Assembly: GCF_032334255.1 (NCBI RefSeq)
Contig: NZ_JAUHMF010000002.1
Coordinates: 682,001-746,000 of the forward strand
Direction of reading: 5' to 3'
From: Thermanaerothrix solaris
Lineage (GTDB): Bacteria > Chloroflexota > Anaerolineae > Anaerolineales > Anaerolineaceae
Length of the DNA stretch: 64,000 nucleotides
Shown here piece by piece: positions 32,949-41,629 of the stretch. How positions within the stretch are numbered: the stretch's first letter is position 1; every line of letters starts with the position of its first letter. The position numbers and the translations under genes are program-made. The notes beneath the pieces were generated by a model that did not search any database, was not told the origin of the DNA, and saw only the letters and a program-made list of their open reading frames with translations.

Positions 32949-34129
32949 CGGGGATGGGGCAAATTTGACGCTGTCTTGGGGGGGCGCCCGCGCTTACGAC
33001 GAGCAGCCGCGGGCGTCTCTAATTTTTCCGGTTCGGAAGAGGGTGGTGGAACATCATCTTGTGCGCGTGGCTCTTGAATCGGCGAGGATAAAGGTTGATC
33101 TGAGGGCTCCCATCTTTGGGCGTTAGAAGAAACGGCTTCTTGACCTGAGGTTTGAGCATTGCGGCGGCGCCGACGGGGATGGGCAGGAGCCGTCACAGGG
33201 GCGGTGTGTTCCGGCGAGGGTTCGATGAAGCCAAACCTGCGCAAAAAAGCCGTGATGTGATCAAAATAAGCCGTGGGATTGAGGTCAAAGACTCCCACAT
33301 GCTCGGCACTTTCGGCAATGTAAAGGATGCACTTCCCTTCGGGTGCAGCGTGATAGAGTTCTTGGGCTGTCTCTACCGGGATTAAGGTATCCGCACTTCC
33401 ATGGATCAGCAGCACCGGGGCTTGCACAGAAGGCATGACGTCAATGGGGGCAACCTGGTGGGGCATAAACCCGGCGATCAAGCGGCAGAGCCAAGTGGTG
33501 GTGTAATAAAAGGGGATTTCGGGGAGATGATAATCTTCATGCAAGCGTCGCTTGAACACATCATCCAGGCGAGCGTAAGGGCTATCAGCGATGACAAAGG
33601 CGACCCGTGGATCCAGGGCCGCGTGGAGCAGGCAGGTGGCAGCCCCCAGCGACTCACCCAATGTACCGACAATTCCGCCCGGCCCCAATTGGGCCAGAGC
33701 CCATGTGGTAAGGGCTTTCAGGTCGTAGCGTTCGTAATAACCGTAGGTGCAGGTGCTTCCTCCGCTCAGCCCGTGGCCACGCTGATCAAACAGCAAGACA
33801 TTAAAACCATGGCGATGGAAGAAGGGGATTACTTTGGCCCCACCAAAGCGACTATAGCCATGTCCATGCGCGAAGATCAGGGTGCGTTTGGCGCCGGGTT
33901 GGGGGAAGTAGGTGGCAGCCAAGTAGTAGCCCCACGGCGAGCGGATTTTAACCTCTTGTTTGGGCCAAGTGCGGTAGGCGTGCTCATCCAGCCGTCCATG
34001 CTCAACTTCAATCTGGTAGGTTTTTAATAGAGGGATAACGCGAGGGTGTAACGCTCGCCAACACAAATAGGCACTGAACAAACCCAAAGCGATAATCAGA
34101 CCGCCGATAAGACTAAGGAAAATAAGCAC
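32945..34129 (-). CDS. membrane-anchored alpha/beta hydrolase with C-terminal AT-hook-like tail
   Basis: A 394-residue protein. A hydrophobic N-terminus (FLSLIGGLIIALGLFSAYL, 4-22) anchors it. The hydrolase domain has the oxyanion HGHGYSRFG, VLLFDQRGHGLSGG, nucleophile Ser160 in GESLG, the acid near LLIHGSADTLIP and a His in ESAEHVG. The last 100 residues are low-complexity (Pro/Ser/Glu-rich) and end in RRKRGRPPK (377-385), an AT-hook-like Gly-Arg-Pro core. That tail is unusual on an anchored hydrolase. The stop overlaps the converging CDP-alcohol gene by four bases. Confidence 0.82.
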   Translation of the reverse strand: MLIFLSLIGGLIIALGLFSAYLCWRALHPRVIPLLKTYQIEVEHGRLDEHAYRTWPKQEVKIRSPWGYYLAATYFPQPGAKRTLIFAHGHGYSRFGGAKVIPFFHRHGFNVLLFDQRGHGLSGGSTCTYGYYERYDLKALTTWALAQLGPGGIVGTLGESLGAATCLLHAALDPRVAFVIADSPYARLDDVFKRRLHEDYHLPEIPFYYTTTWLCRLIAGFMPHQVAPIDVMPSVQAPVLLIHGSADTLIPVETAQELYHAAPEGKCILYIAESAEHVGVFDLNPTAYFDHITAFLRRFGFIEPSPEHTAPVTAPAHPRRRRRNAQTSGQEAVSSNAQRWEPSDQPLSSPIQEPRAQDDVPPPSSEPEKLETPAAARRKRGRPPKTASNLPHPR

Positions 34130-34247
34130 GTTTTCTCCTGAGAAATAAGCACAAGAAAATCGGATATCCTCATTTTACCTGATTTGACCGCTGGCAGTAG
34201 CGGTGAAGGGAATTTAAAATGGCACCTTCCCAATATAGAGAATGTGG

Positions 34248-34253
34248 TATAAT
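34248..34253 (+). promoter_or_regulatory. -10 element of rplS
   Basis: TATAAT 63 bases before the ATG; the spacing and the absence of a competing ORF make it the probable rplS promoter. A clear -35 was not found. Confidence 0.45.
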
Positions 34254-34316
34254 TTGCCTTCGCCTTGACCAGGATAACGGGGTGCCTGGCAGAGCCTGTG
34301 AATTGAGGGTGTTACG

Positions 34317-34664
34317 ATGAACGAATTGCTCAAAGCCATTGAGCCCGCGCCAAATCCGAACATCCCGCCGCTGCGACCGGGGGACCAGGTTTCGGTGCAT
34401 GTGAAGATCGTCGAAGGCGGCCGTGAACGGGTGCAGGAATTTAAGGGTACCGTGCTGGCCATTCACAATAATGGGGCTGGCTCAACTTTCACGGTACGCC
34501 GAATTGCCAGCAACGGTATTGGGGTGGAACGTACGTTCCTCTTCACATCGCCGCGCATTGAGAAAGTGGTGGTAGAGCGCCACAGCAAGGTGCGTCGGGC
34601 CCGCCTGTATTACCTGCGCAACCGCACCGGCAAGAGCGCGCGGCTCAAGCAGAAATTTGACTAA
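34317..34664 (+). CDS. rplS: 50S ribosomal protein L19
   Basis: A 115-residue ribosomal protein: PPLRPGDQVSVHVKIVEGGRERVQEFKGTV-like opening, FTVRRIASNGIGVERTFLF, and SPRIEKVVVERHSKVRRARLYYLRNRTGKSARLK, the standard L19 pattern. It contacts 16S and 23S rRNA at the subunit interface. No trmD or rimM neighbour is present, unlike in many bacteria. A terminator follows. Confidence 0.98.
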   Translation: MNELLKAIEPAPNPNIPPLRPGDQVSVHVKIVEGGRERVQEFKGTVLAIHNNGAGSTFTVRRIASNGIGVERTFLFTSPRIEKVVVERHSKVRRARLYYLRNRTGKSARLKQKFD

Positions 34665-34698
34665 TTGATATTGGCATGGGTCTTCTTCTCTTGGAAAA

Positions 34699-34730
34699 GG
34701 CGCAGACGATAGACACGCTGCGCCTCTTTT
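34699..34730 (+). terminator. intrinsic terminator after rplS
   Basis: A GGCGCAG/CTGCGCC stem (34699-34705 and 34718-34724) is followed by TCTTTT. It lies 35 bases after the rplS stop. Confidence 0.75.
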
Positions 34731-34744
34731 CATTAAGTCAGCGG

Positions 34745-34750
34745 TATAAT
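34745..34750 (+). promoter_or_regulatory. -10 element of the MenA-type gene
   Basis: TATAAT 47 bases before the ATG, located right after the rplS terminator. Confidence 0.45.
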
Positions 34751-34796
34751 AAGCCTTGTTTGACCTAATAACTCTTGTTGTGGAGGTTGGTCGGCT

Positions 34797-35789
34797 ATGA
34801 ATGTCCGTATGTGGATTCAAGCGCTGCGCGTGATCCCCCGCATCAGCCGCGAGGAATGGCAGCAACTGGATATCATCTCGCGGTGGTTGATTTCAACCCG
34901 CGCCGCAGTATTAATTATGACTTTTACCTCGGCTGGTATTGCTGGGCTGCTGGCTGCCCATGCCGGTAAATTTGATCTTTGGCGCTGGATTTTATTGGCG
35001 CTGGGGCTGGTGCTTGCCCACGCTACCAACAACCTGCTCAACGATTACACCGATTATTCACGTGGGGTGGATGCCAACAATTATTTCCGCACCCAATACG
35101 GCCCACAGCCCTTGGAGCAGGGATTGATGACCAAGCGTGAGCACTTGACCTATGCGGCAGTGACCGGCTTGATTGCGCTGGCGGCTGGGGCGTATCTGGT
35201 AGCCGTGAACGGATGGCTGGCGTTGGGGTTACTCCTGATCGGTGCGTTTTTTGTCCTTTTTTACACCTACCCGCTCAAATACATCGGTTTGGGCGAATTG
35301 GCGGTGCTTCTGGTATGGGGGCCGCTAATGATCGGTGGGGGTTATTATGTGATCACCGGCCAATGGGATTGGAATGTGGCACTGGCGGGTTTGGTCTATG
35401 CCTTAGGGCCGACCACGGTGATTTTCGGAAAACACATTGATAAGCGGGCAGAAGATGCAGCCAAGGGGATTCGCACCCTGCCGGTCATTCTCGGTGAGAC
35501 GGCCTCGCGTTATGTTGTATTGACGATGATGGCGTTGCAGTATCTGGGCGTGATTGCTTTGGTGGTCAGTGGGTACTTCTCGCCAGTGATGCTGGTGGTG
35601 TTAGGTGCCCTCTATTGGCTGCGTCCGGCACTGACGGTTTATCGCCATCCGCGTCCGAGTGAGCCTCCCAAGGAAGAACCGGCGCGCAGTGCCTGGCCGT
35701 TGTATTTTGTAGCGGCTTCGTTCTACCAGAGCCGTGCCTATGGCTTGTTCTTTATGCTGGGGTTGATTCTGCAGTTGATTGTGCGCTAA
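34797..35789 (+). CDS. menA: UbiA-family prenyltransferase (MenA-like)
   Basis: A 330-residue polytopic enzyme with about eight to nine helices. The prenyl-diphosphate/metal site is NLLNDYTDYSRGVDANN, a NDxxDxxxG-type motif, and a second Asp motif near DKRAEDAAKGIRTLP. The likely reaction is prenylation of 1,4-dihydroxy-2-naphthoate in menaquinone synthesis; other UbiA substrates are possible. It is transcribed alone, between two terminators. The UbiB-family gene at 8254-9924 may belong to the same pathway. Confidence 0.85.
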   Translation: MNVRMWIQALRVIPRISREEWQQLDIISRWLISTRAAVLIMTFTSAGIAGLLAAHAGKFDLWRWILLALGLVLAHATNNLLNDYTDYSRGVDANNYFRTQYGPQPLEQGLMTKREHLTYAAVTGLIALAAGAYLVAVNGWLALGLLLIGAFFVLFYTYPLKYIGLGELAVLLVWGPLMIGGGYYVITGQWDWNVALAGLVYALGPTTVIFGKHIDKRAEDAAKGIRTLPVILGETASRYVVLTMMALQYLGVIALVVSGYFSPVMLVVLGALYWLRPALTVYRHPRPSEPPKEEPARSAWPLYFVAASFYQSRAYGLFFMLGLILQLIVR

Positions 35790-35817
35790 ACCCTTCTACC
35801 GGTGCATGAAAAAGATA

Positions 35818-35846
35818 GCCCTGCCTTTCATTGGCAGGGCTTTTTT
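35818..35846 (+). terminator. intrinsic terminator after the MenA-type gene
   Basis: A perfect 8-bp stem GCCCTGCC/GGCAGGGC (35818-35825 and 35833-35840) is followed by TTTTTT. A-rich sequence on the left makes it possibly bidirectional for the converging gene. Confidence 0.88.
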
Positions 35847-36639
35847 ATTCGCCGGCGATGCGCAATCCGCGAATTTCCAGCCAAGCAGGCGGCATGGCTT
35901 CCAACCCAAAGCGCACCTGCCCCTGAGGGGTGTAAGCGGCATATTGGTTGTCTATCCAGATTACCAGCCCCAAGCGTCCCTGGGGGACAATTGTGGTTTC
36001 AAAGACAATGTTGCCATCCGCACTGAATCTGACATGGTTCGGTTGCCAGTGAATGGAATAGTGGTGCCAGGTCGTTACATCGTGATCCAGGCGCCGGGTA
36101 TCTTGACGAATGAAATGTCGTAGTAAACGGCGTAGCCAACGTGCCGTGGGTGGCCAGAGCAGGCCTGCAAGGATGGGCATGGCAGGCAGCAGGGCCAAAC
36201 TGGGCCATGTGGGGGATGAAAATGTGGCGGCCAGAAAACCATTCGGCGGTAATCCGTCATACAGAGTCAGAGCATTCTGGGGTGAGGCGTAAAAGAACCA
36301 GACAGCGTTGGGAAGGGCGGGCCAGCGCCGTGCACTGCCACGCACCCCTAACGGCATGGCGAACGGATCATTCCACAGCCCGAATCCCCAGGTGCCTGGG
36401 AGATCAGAGGCCGAGGCACGGGCTTCCAAGTTGAGTTGGAGGGGGGCTTGCCAGCGAAAGCGAGATCGGGGGAGGTGCAGGTAATCATCCAGTTGGGCCA
36501 GGGCATAGGTGCTAGAAGAGGTGGCGGTCAAAGATAAGCGCCACGCACCTGGCCCTAATGAAGTAACCCAACCTCCACCTCCCTGACGTGTTATAAGTGC
36601 TGGCACGCCATCGGTGCTGAAAGTGCGGATAGGGTTCAT
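35845..36639 (-). CDS. concanavalin/GH16-like fold protein, unassigned
   Basis: A 264-residue protein. Features are GTWGFGLWNDPF, then THHYSIHW-type strand (WHHYSIHWQPNHVRFSADG) and VFETTIVPQGRLGLVIWIDNQYAAY, resembling the sandwich strands of GH16 or LamG domains. A hydrophobic stretch is seen near LALLPAMPILAGLLW. The usual GH16 catalytic EIDIE pattern was not seen, so a carbohydrate-binding or surface role is more likely than hydrolysis. The stop lies within the preceding terminator region. Confidence 0.65.
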   Translation of the reverse strand: MNPIRTFSTDGVPALITRQGGGGWVTSLGPGAWRLSLTATSSSTYALAQLDDYLHLPRSRFRWQAPLQLNLEARASASDLPGTWGFGLWNDPFAMPLGVRGSARRWPALPNAVWFFYASPQNALTLYDGLPPNGFLAATFSSPTWPSLALLPAMPILAGLLWPPTARWLRRLLRHFIRQDTRRLDHDVTTWHHYSIHWQPNHVRFSADGNIVFETTIVPQGRLGLVIWIDNQYAAYTPQGQVRFGLEAMPPAWLEIRGLRIAGE

Positions 36640-36651
36640 CTCCCTATAATT

Positions 36652-38922
36652 TTAGGCCGGGGTGGTCACTGTGGGTTGTTCCTCAGGGGGTAATTCTTCA
36701 TCCAACAGGCTCAGGAAAACCGCTACCACTTGGGGGTCGAAGAGCACACCGGCCTGTTCTTGGAGATAAGCCCGTGCTTGTTGAGGCGGCCAGGCGGGGC
36801 GGTAAGGACGTTCACTGGTGAGAGCATCCCACACATCCACCACGGCAAAGATGCGTGCTCCCAGGGGGATTTCTTCCCCCTTTAGCCCCCGCGGGTAGCC
36901 GCTACCCTCCCAGCGCTCATGATGAGCATACAGGATTTCAACCGCCCGGCGCAAGAAGGGAATATCTTTAAGTAAGTCGTAAGCGGTTTGGGGATGCTGA
37001 CGCATGATCGCCCATTCCTCAGGAGTAAGTGGGCCGGGCTTGAGCAGAATACTATCCGGAATGCCAATTTTACCGATATCGTGAAGTAAAGCCCCGTAGC
37101 GCAGGTCATCCAAAGCCTGCCCTTGTAAACCCAAGCGCCGTCCCAGGGCGAGGGAGAGGCGTACCACCCGTTCGGAATGCCCTTGAGTTTCGCGGTCGCG
37201 CAGTTCGAGTGCCCGTGACCATCCTAACAGGGTGGCTTCAATGGCGGCTTTAAGTTCGGCATTGAGACCCTCAGTGGTGAGCAAAAGTTGGGCATTTTCT
37301 AGCGCAATAGCGGTTTGCAACGCCAGGGATTGAAGAAAAGTGCACCACTCGTCATCGGGCTCAGGGCTTTTATCCTGGCGTGAGACCAGGACGAGCATCA
37401 TTCCATAATCGTGGTCGCGCGCTTGCAAGGGCGCTAAAGCGAGCCAATGGGGATTCAAATCGGCGAGGTGGGAAAGGCTCAGCAGGTCTTCTCTTTGAAT
37501 CACCTGAACACGCCGTTGGGTTATTGTAGCCTCGAGCCAAGCGGAGGGAAGGTGGTAAAGCCAGGGCACATGAGGCAAGGGGAAACCCTCGGACAGCACC
37601 GGCGCCGGTAAGGCTAACGAACCATGGGGCCCTGGTAGCAAAGCAACACCACCCACGTGCAACGCATCGCGAATCAGGTTCAGGATGGTGACCAATTTGT
37701 CCCTTAGACGGATGTCGCTGGCGATGGTTTGATCAATCTGGCGCAGCACATTGAGCCGCTCCAGGCTGGTTTGGGTGATAGCCAGGCTCTGCTGCAGACT
37801 GCGGTTACTCTCCTGGAGGGAGAACTGGGCGACGGCCAGGTCTTTGGCCAGGTTGTTGATGGTACTCGCTAAGGTTGCCAGTTCATCGCTACCTGTAACT
37901 TCCAAACGACGATTGAGGTCGCCTTCGCGGCGCATGGCTTCCACGTCGTTCATCAACCGGTTCAGGCGGCGACCGTAACGGGTTTGAAGGTATACAAGAA
38001 TAACCCCACCCAGCAGGATCTCGAGGATGAGCAGCAGGAAGCCCAATGTGCGCAGGCTGGTAACCCCTTGAAGGTAAACATCGCGCGGATGCACAATTTT
38101 GAGCACCAACGCCGGCTCGCCCCACAGGTCATTTAAGGGCAAATATGCCCACAATTCGGCGGGTGGAACCAGCGGAGCCGGGCTGGGAGCAAGGTGAACA
38201 TGAGGTTGCGAGGTGTCTTTAACTCCGGTCAAGATCTGGCTGACCTCGGCGGGGAGGTTGTCGCGCAGGGTCCAGACGTTAAAATTCTGCCCGCTCCAGG
38301 CGGCGATCCGATCCCATTCGGTGGCATCTAACCAGCGCCCGGCGATATAAACACCGCCGCTGGGCCCGCTGCGGTCACTGTGTAGAACGTAGCGCGCCGA
38401 GACCAAGATTGCTCCTGCCTCCGTGAGCACGATACCCTGTACTTCCGAAAGCGGATCGGAGGGCGAGAGCCGGTAGCGCACACTCCCGATTTGCTCCGCG
38501 AGGCTGGGGGTGATGGGGCTCTCGGTGAGGCTCGCCAGATCCACGGCGCGGGCAAAAGCCAAACGGCCCTGGGCATCATAGAAAAGCATCAGGTTAAGTT
38601 GAAGTCCTTGGAACGTTTCAGGCGATAGATTCTCATTCACATATTCGGGATAACTGCCCTGGATGAACTCGTAGGTATCGCTCCAATAGGCCCAATCGGC
38701 GGTGGAGGCGCTGATGCGATTTTGTTCCGCGGCTAATGCTGCGAGCACACGTTCGATACGATGATGCAAATAGTCATGATCCAGGCGATCAAACTGAGGG
38801 AGAAATATCGCGCGGGAAATGGCGAAAGCCACCGCGGTAGTGAAAAATAAAACGATGACCAGGATGAGAAAGACGCGCTGACCGAGGGTCAAAGCATACC
38901 TCGATGTATGGGATGTCGGCAC
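36652..38922 (-). CDS. CHASE4-HAMP-GAF-HD-GYP membrane sensor, c-di-GMP phosphodiesterase
   Basis: A 756-residue protein starting with GTG. Helix 1 (about 14-37) and a CHASE4-like extracellular domain (ADWAYWSDTYEFI) precede helix 2 (about 295-315), then HAMP, a GAF-like domain (WCTFLQSLALQTAIALENAQLL at its end) and a C-terminal HD-GYP domain: HD 614-615 in HDIGKIG and HHERWEGSGYP (667-677), with LGARIFAVVDVWDALTSERPYRPAW. The residues are complete, so c-di-GMP hydrolysis in response to an extracellular signal is expected. Confidence 0.92.
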   Translation of the reverse strand: MPTSHTSRYALTLGQRVFLILVIVLFFTTAVAFAISRAIFLPQFDRLDHDYLHHRIERVLAALAAEQNRISASTADWAYWSDTYEFIQGSYPEYVNENLSPETFQGLQLNLMLFYDAQGRLAFARAVDLASLTESPITPSLAEQIGSVRYRLSPSDPLSEVQGIVLTEAGAILVSARYVLHSDRSGPSGGVYIAGRWLDATEWDRIAAWSGQNFNVWTLRDNLPAEVSQILTGVKDTSQPHVHLAPSPAPLVPPAELWAYLPLNDLWGEPALVLKIVHPRDVYLQGVTSLRTLGFLLLILEILLGGVILVYLQTRYGRRLNRLMNDVEAMRREGDLNRRLEVTGSDELATLASTINNLAKDLAVAQFSLQESNRSLQQSLAITQTSLERLNVLRQIDQTIASDIRLRDKLVTILNLIRDALHVGGVALLPGPHGSLALPAPVLSEGFPLPHVPWLYHLPSAWLEATITQRRVQVIQREDLLSLSHLADLNPHWLALAPLQARDHDYGMMLVLVSRQDKSPEPDDEWCTFLQSLALQTAIALENAQLLLTTEGLNAELKAAIEATLLGWSRALELRDRETQGHSERVVRLSLALGRRLGLQGQALDDLRYGALLHDIGKIGIPDSILLKPGPLTPEEWAIMRQHPQTAYDLLKDIPFLRRAVEILYAHHERWEGSGYPRGLKGEEIPLGARIFAVVDVWDALTSERPYRPAWPPQQARAYLQEQAGVLFDPQVVAVFLSLLDEELPPEEQPTVTTPA

Positions 38923-39062
38923 TTTATTAGTCTATAGGTAAAGTCGTTTGTCACGGCTTAGAGTTACTTTACAAATTTGTAAGAATTTCATCAGATTTGA
39001 TTAATCCTTTGAATGGCACGTGTTCGCTGGCCGAACGGCTACCCAAACTGGGGGGAGTTCCG

Positions 39063-39068
39063 TATAAT
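39063..39068 (+). promoter_or_regulatory. -10 element before the YitT-family gene
   Basis: TATAAT 33 bases before the ATG at 39101. Confidence 0.45.
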
Positions 39069-39100
39069 AGGCTGGCATTCTTGCGGTTGGAGGTTTTGGG

Positions 39101-40027
39101 ATGGGTGTTCAACGGGCTCCCTGGCTACCTTTGCCCCCGGACTGGTCCCTGCAGTCCTGGGTGAAAGGTTTGGACTTTTCATGGAAGACGGTTCAGGAAC
39201 ATGGGTTTGTCATCCTGGGCGGGTTGGTGCAGGCCTTGGCGATGCGCCTGTTCCTGGTGCCAGCACAACTCGTCAGTGGTGGGGTGAGCGGCGCAGCCCA
39301 GATTATTAACCACTTTACCCAATGGCCAATTGGGTTAATGGTCTTCATCGGTAATGTGCCACTGTTCATCCTGGGCTGGCGCTACCTGGGTGGCATGCGC
39401 TTTGCCTGGCGCACGGCGCTGGCTATTGTGACCTTCTCGTTTTTCACCGATTTTCTAGTCTTGTTCATCCCTCCCCAGGGAGTGACTCAAGACCTGGTGC
39501 TGGATTGCCTTTACGGCGGCATTTTGCTGGGCATTGGCTTGGGCATGGTCTATCGCGGACAGGGCACCAGTGGCGGTAGCGATATCCTGGGGCGTATCCT
39601 CAACCATCGCCTGGGCATCTCAATTTCCCAGGCTTACCTGATCACCGATACCTTAGTGGTGCTTGGAGGGGGCTTTGCTTTCAATTGGGAACGCGCCCTG
39701 TATGGCTTGTTGGTCATCTACGTCAGCGGGGTGGCGGCTGAGGCCGTTTCGGAAGGCTCGGGCGTATTTCGCATGGCGCTGATCGTTACCAATCACCCTG
39801 AAGCAATTACCCAACGCATCATGAGCGTATTAGAGCGGGGGGTCACTATTTTACCCGGCACCGGTGGTTATACCGGTGCGCCCCGCCCGGTGTTGTATTG
39901 TGTCATCACCCGGTCTGAGGTCAATCAATTGAAAGAGTTAGTGCGCGAGGTGGATCCGCGGGCCTTTATGGTCATCGGGCAGGCGCATGATGCTTTGGGT
40001 GAAGGTTTTCGGCCACTCGTGCAATGA
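39101..40027 (+). CDS. YitT-family membrane protein
   Basis: A 308-residue protein of the DUF161/YitT type: about five helices (AMRLFLVPAQLVSGGVSGAAQII, PIGLMVFIGNVPLFILGW), GQGTSGGSDILGRIL, then a cytoplasmic DUF2179 domain (ERGVTILPGTGGYTGAPRPVLYCVITRSEV and VDPRAFMVIGQAHDALGEGF). Many bacteria have several paralogues; function is undefined but transport is suspected. It converges with the yhhN-like gene. Confidence 0.9.
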   Translation: MGVQRAPWLPLPPDWSLQSWVKGLDFSWKTVQEHGFVILGGLVQALAMRLFLVPAQLVSGGVSGAAQIINHFTQWPIGLMVFIGNVPLFILGWRYLGGMRFAWRTALAIVTFSFFTDFLVLFIPPQGVTQDLVLDCLYGGILLGIGLGMVYRGQGTSGGSDILGRILNHRLGISISQAYLITDTLVVLGGGFAFNWERALYGLLVIYVSGVAAEAVSEGSGVFRMALIVTNHPEAITQRIMSVLERGVTILPGTGGYTGAPRPVLYCVITRSEVNQLKELVREVDPRAFMVIGQAHDALGEGFRPLVQ

Positions 40028-40029
40028 GG

Positions 40030-40698
40030 TTAGAGTAGGCCGGCCTGATGCAAGACACCTGCGATGAGCAGGGCTTGCCCAAGATGGTAAGTGACAATGA
40101 CAATGATCCCGCCAAGTTTGACCGGTGCAATTAAGCGGTGATTGGCAAGGGTCCAATCAGAAATGAAAAAGAGAGTAGCCCCCAGGCCTACCAGCAGGGC
40201 GGACGAAAGCGGCCAGTTGGGGCGCCATAACGTCAGCCAGGCCGAGAGAGTCATGATCCCGATGGCTAAGGTATAAATCATCACCGCCGGGAGCAACACC
40301 GTCGTTTCGGGCCGTTGGCTCAGGCCGCGGGCGAGTTGGCGGAAGCCCATTGCGGTAATAACGCCCAGAATAGCGGTGGCAACCAGCGTTTCAACCCGCA
40401 CCGGTGGCGGGGTCGGGTTGAAGCCGATGATATAGGCGACATGGGCAAGCAAAAAAGCCAGTAAACCAAACAGAAAATAGCGACGTGGCATCAGCAAGGC
40501 GACGTCACCGAATAAAGCGAACAGCAATCCGATTCCAAACCAGCGGGTGGCTTCTTGCCATCCCCCCAGGGTGGTAAACGCCAGGATCAGCGCCAGCAAC
40601 GCCCCCGGTTTCGCCCAATATCGAATCGCCAGGCGTTGGCGGCTCACGGCCCACCAGTCAATAACAGCGAAGATGGCCATCACCCCAAACCAAATCAT
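40030..40698 (-). CDS. YhhN (lysoplasmalogenase-like) membrane protein
   Basis: A 222-residue protein with eight hydrophobic helices. FALFGDVALLMPRRYFLFGLLAFLLAHVAYI matches the YhhN core with its conserved Asp and His; a later SDWTLANHRLI also fits. Eukaryotic TMEM86B relatives hydrolyse lysoplasmalogens, but bacterial activity is less well studied. It is the last gene of an operon with era, eamA and ogt; it starts ten bases after the era stop. Confidence 0.85.
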   Translation of the reverse strand: MIWFGVMAIFAVIDWWAVSRQRLAIRYWAKPGALLALILAFTTLGGWQEATRWFGIGLLFALFGDVALLMPRRYFLFGLLAFLLAHVAYIIGFNPTPPPVRVETLVATAILGVITAMGFRQLARGLSQRPETTVLLPAVMIYTLAIGIMTLSAWLTLWRPNWPLSSALLVGLGATLFFISDWTLANHRLIAPVKLGGIIVIVTYHLGQALLIAGVLHQAGLL

Positions 40699-40708
40699 AG
40701 TTGCTTCC

Positions 40709-41626
40709 TCATCGTTTCAGGGTATAACCCAGCCAGCGCAGAGCTTCCGGCTGGTTACGCCAATTTTTATTGACCTTGACGTGCAAATCCAAAAATATCT
40801 TGCGGCCGCTCATGGCTTCAATCTCCATGCGGGCGGTGGTGCCGATTTTTTTAAGCATCTCGCCCCCTTTGCCGATGACAATGGGTTTCTGGCTTTCTTT
40901 TTCCACAAAGAGGGTGGCGTGAATGTAAGCGGTGTTTTCATCCCGTTCTTCGTACTCGTCAATACGGACGGCAATCGCATGGGGAACTTCGTCGCGCAAG
41001 TGCAGCAGCGCTGCTTCACGGATCAATTCAGCGGCAATGTCGCGCTCGTAATAATCGGTGATTTGATCAGGTTCATAGTAAGGCGGGTGCACGGGAAGGA
41101 ATTCCAGGATGGCTTGGAGCAGGTCATCCCGGCCTTGCCCGGTGGTGGCTGAAAGCAGGATGGTGCGCACCGCTTGTGGGGCCAATTCGGCATAGGCGGC
41201 GTGTTGGGCGGGTAAGTCTTCACCGCTGACCAGGTCCACCTTATTGAGAGCGAGAATGAGAGGTGGGGCATGGCGTAACTGGCGCAGGCGCTGGGCGATC
41301 AGGCGGTCCTCTTCGCCGGGCAGGCGGTGAGCTTCCACCAGCCAAACCAGGACGTCAGCATCCTCCAGGGTCTCTTCAGCGACGCGGTTCATGTATTCGC
41401 CCAGTTTATGAACGGGGATATGAAGCCCAGGGGTATCCATAAAAATGATTTGGGCATTTTCCAGGGTTAAGATGCCCAACTGACGGCGGCGCGTGGTCTG
41501 GGGTTTGGGTGAGACGGCGGCGATTTTTTGCCCGAGGTAGGCATTGAGCAGAGTAGATTTGCCCACGTTTGGCCGCCCGATCAAGGCCACAAAACCGGCT
41601 TTGTAGGTTGAAAGGTCTTGGTCCAT
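40709..41626 (-). CDS. era: GTPase Era
   Basis: A 305-residue GTPase: G1 GRPNVGKS (17-24), G2 region TTRRRQLGIL, G3 DTPGLH, G4 NKVD, then a KH domain with VIGKGGEMLKKIGTTAR that binds the 3-prime end of 16S rRNA. Era acts in 30S maturation. It lies immediately after the eamA-like gene (four bases). Length and domain order are standard. Confidence 0.97.
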   Translation of the reverse strand: MDQDLSTYKAGFVALIGRPNVGKSTLLNAYLGQKIAAVSPKPQTTRRRQLGILTLENAQIIFMDTPGLHIPVHKLGEYMNRVAEETLEDADVLVWLVEAHRLPGEEDRLIAQRLRQLRHAPPLILALNKVDLVSGEDLPAQHAAYAELAPQAVRTILLSATTGQGRDDLLQAILEFLPVHPPYYEPDQITDYYERDIAAELIREAALLHLRDEVPHAIAVRIDEYEERDENTAYIHATLFVEKESQKPIVIGKGGEMLKKIGTTARMEIEAMSGRKIFLDLHVKVNKNWRNQPEALRWLGYTLKR

Positions 41627-41629
41627 GGT

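Noticed and set aside
33401..34027. 208-codon frame on the plus strand
   Set aside because: Antisense of the alpha/beta hydrolase gene, whose motifs are complete.
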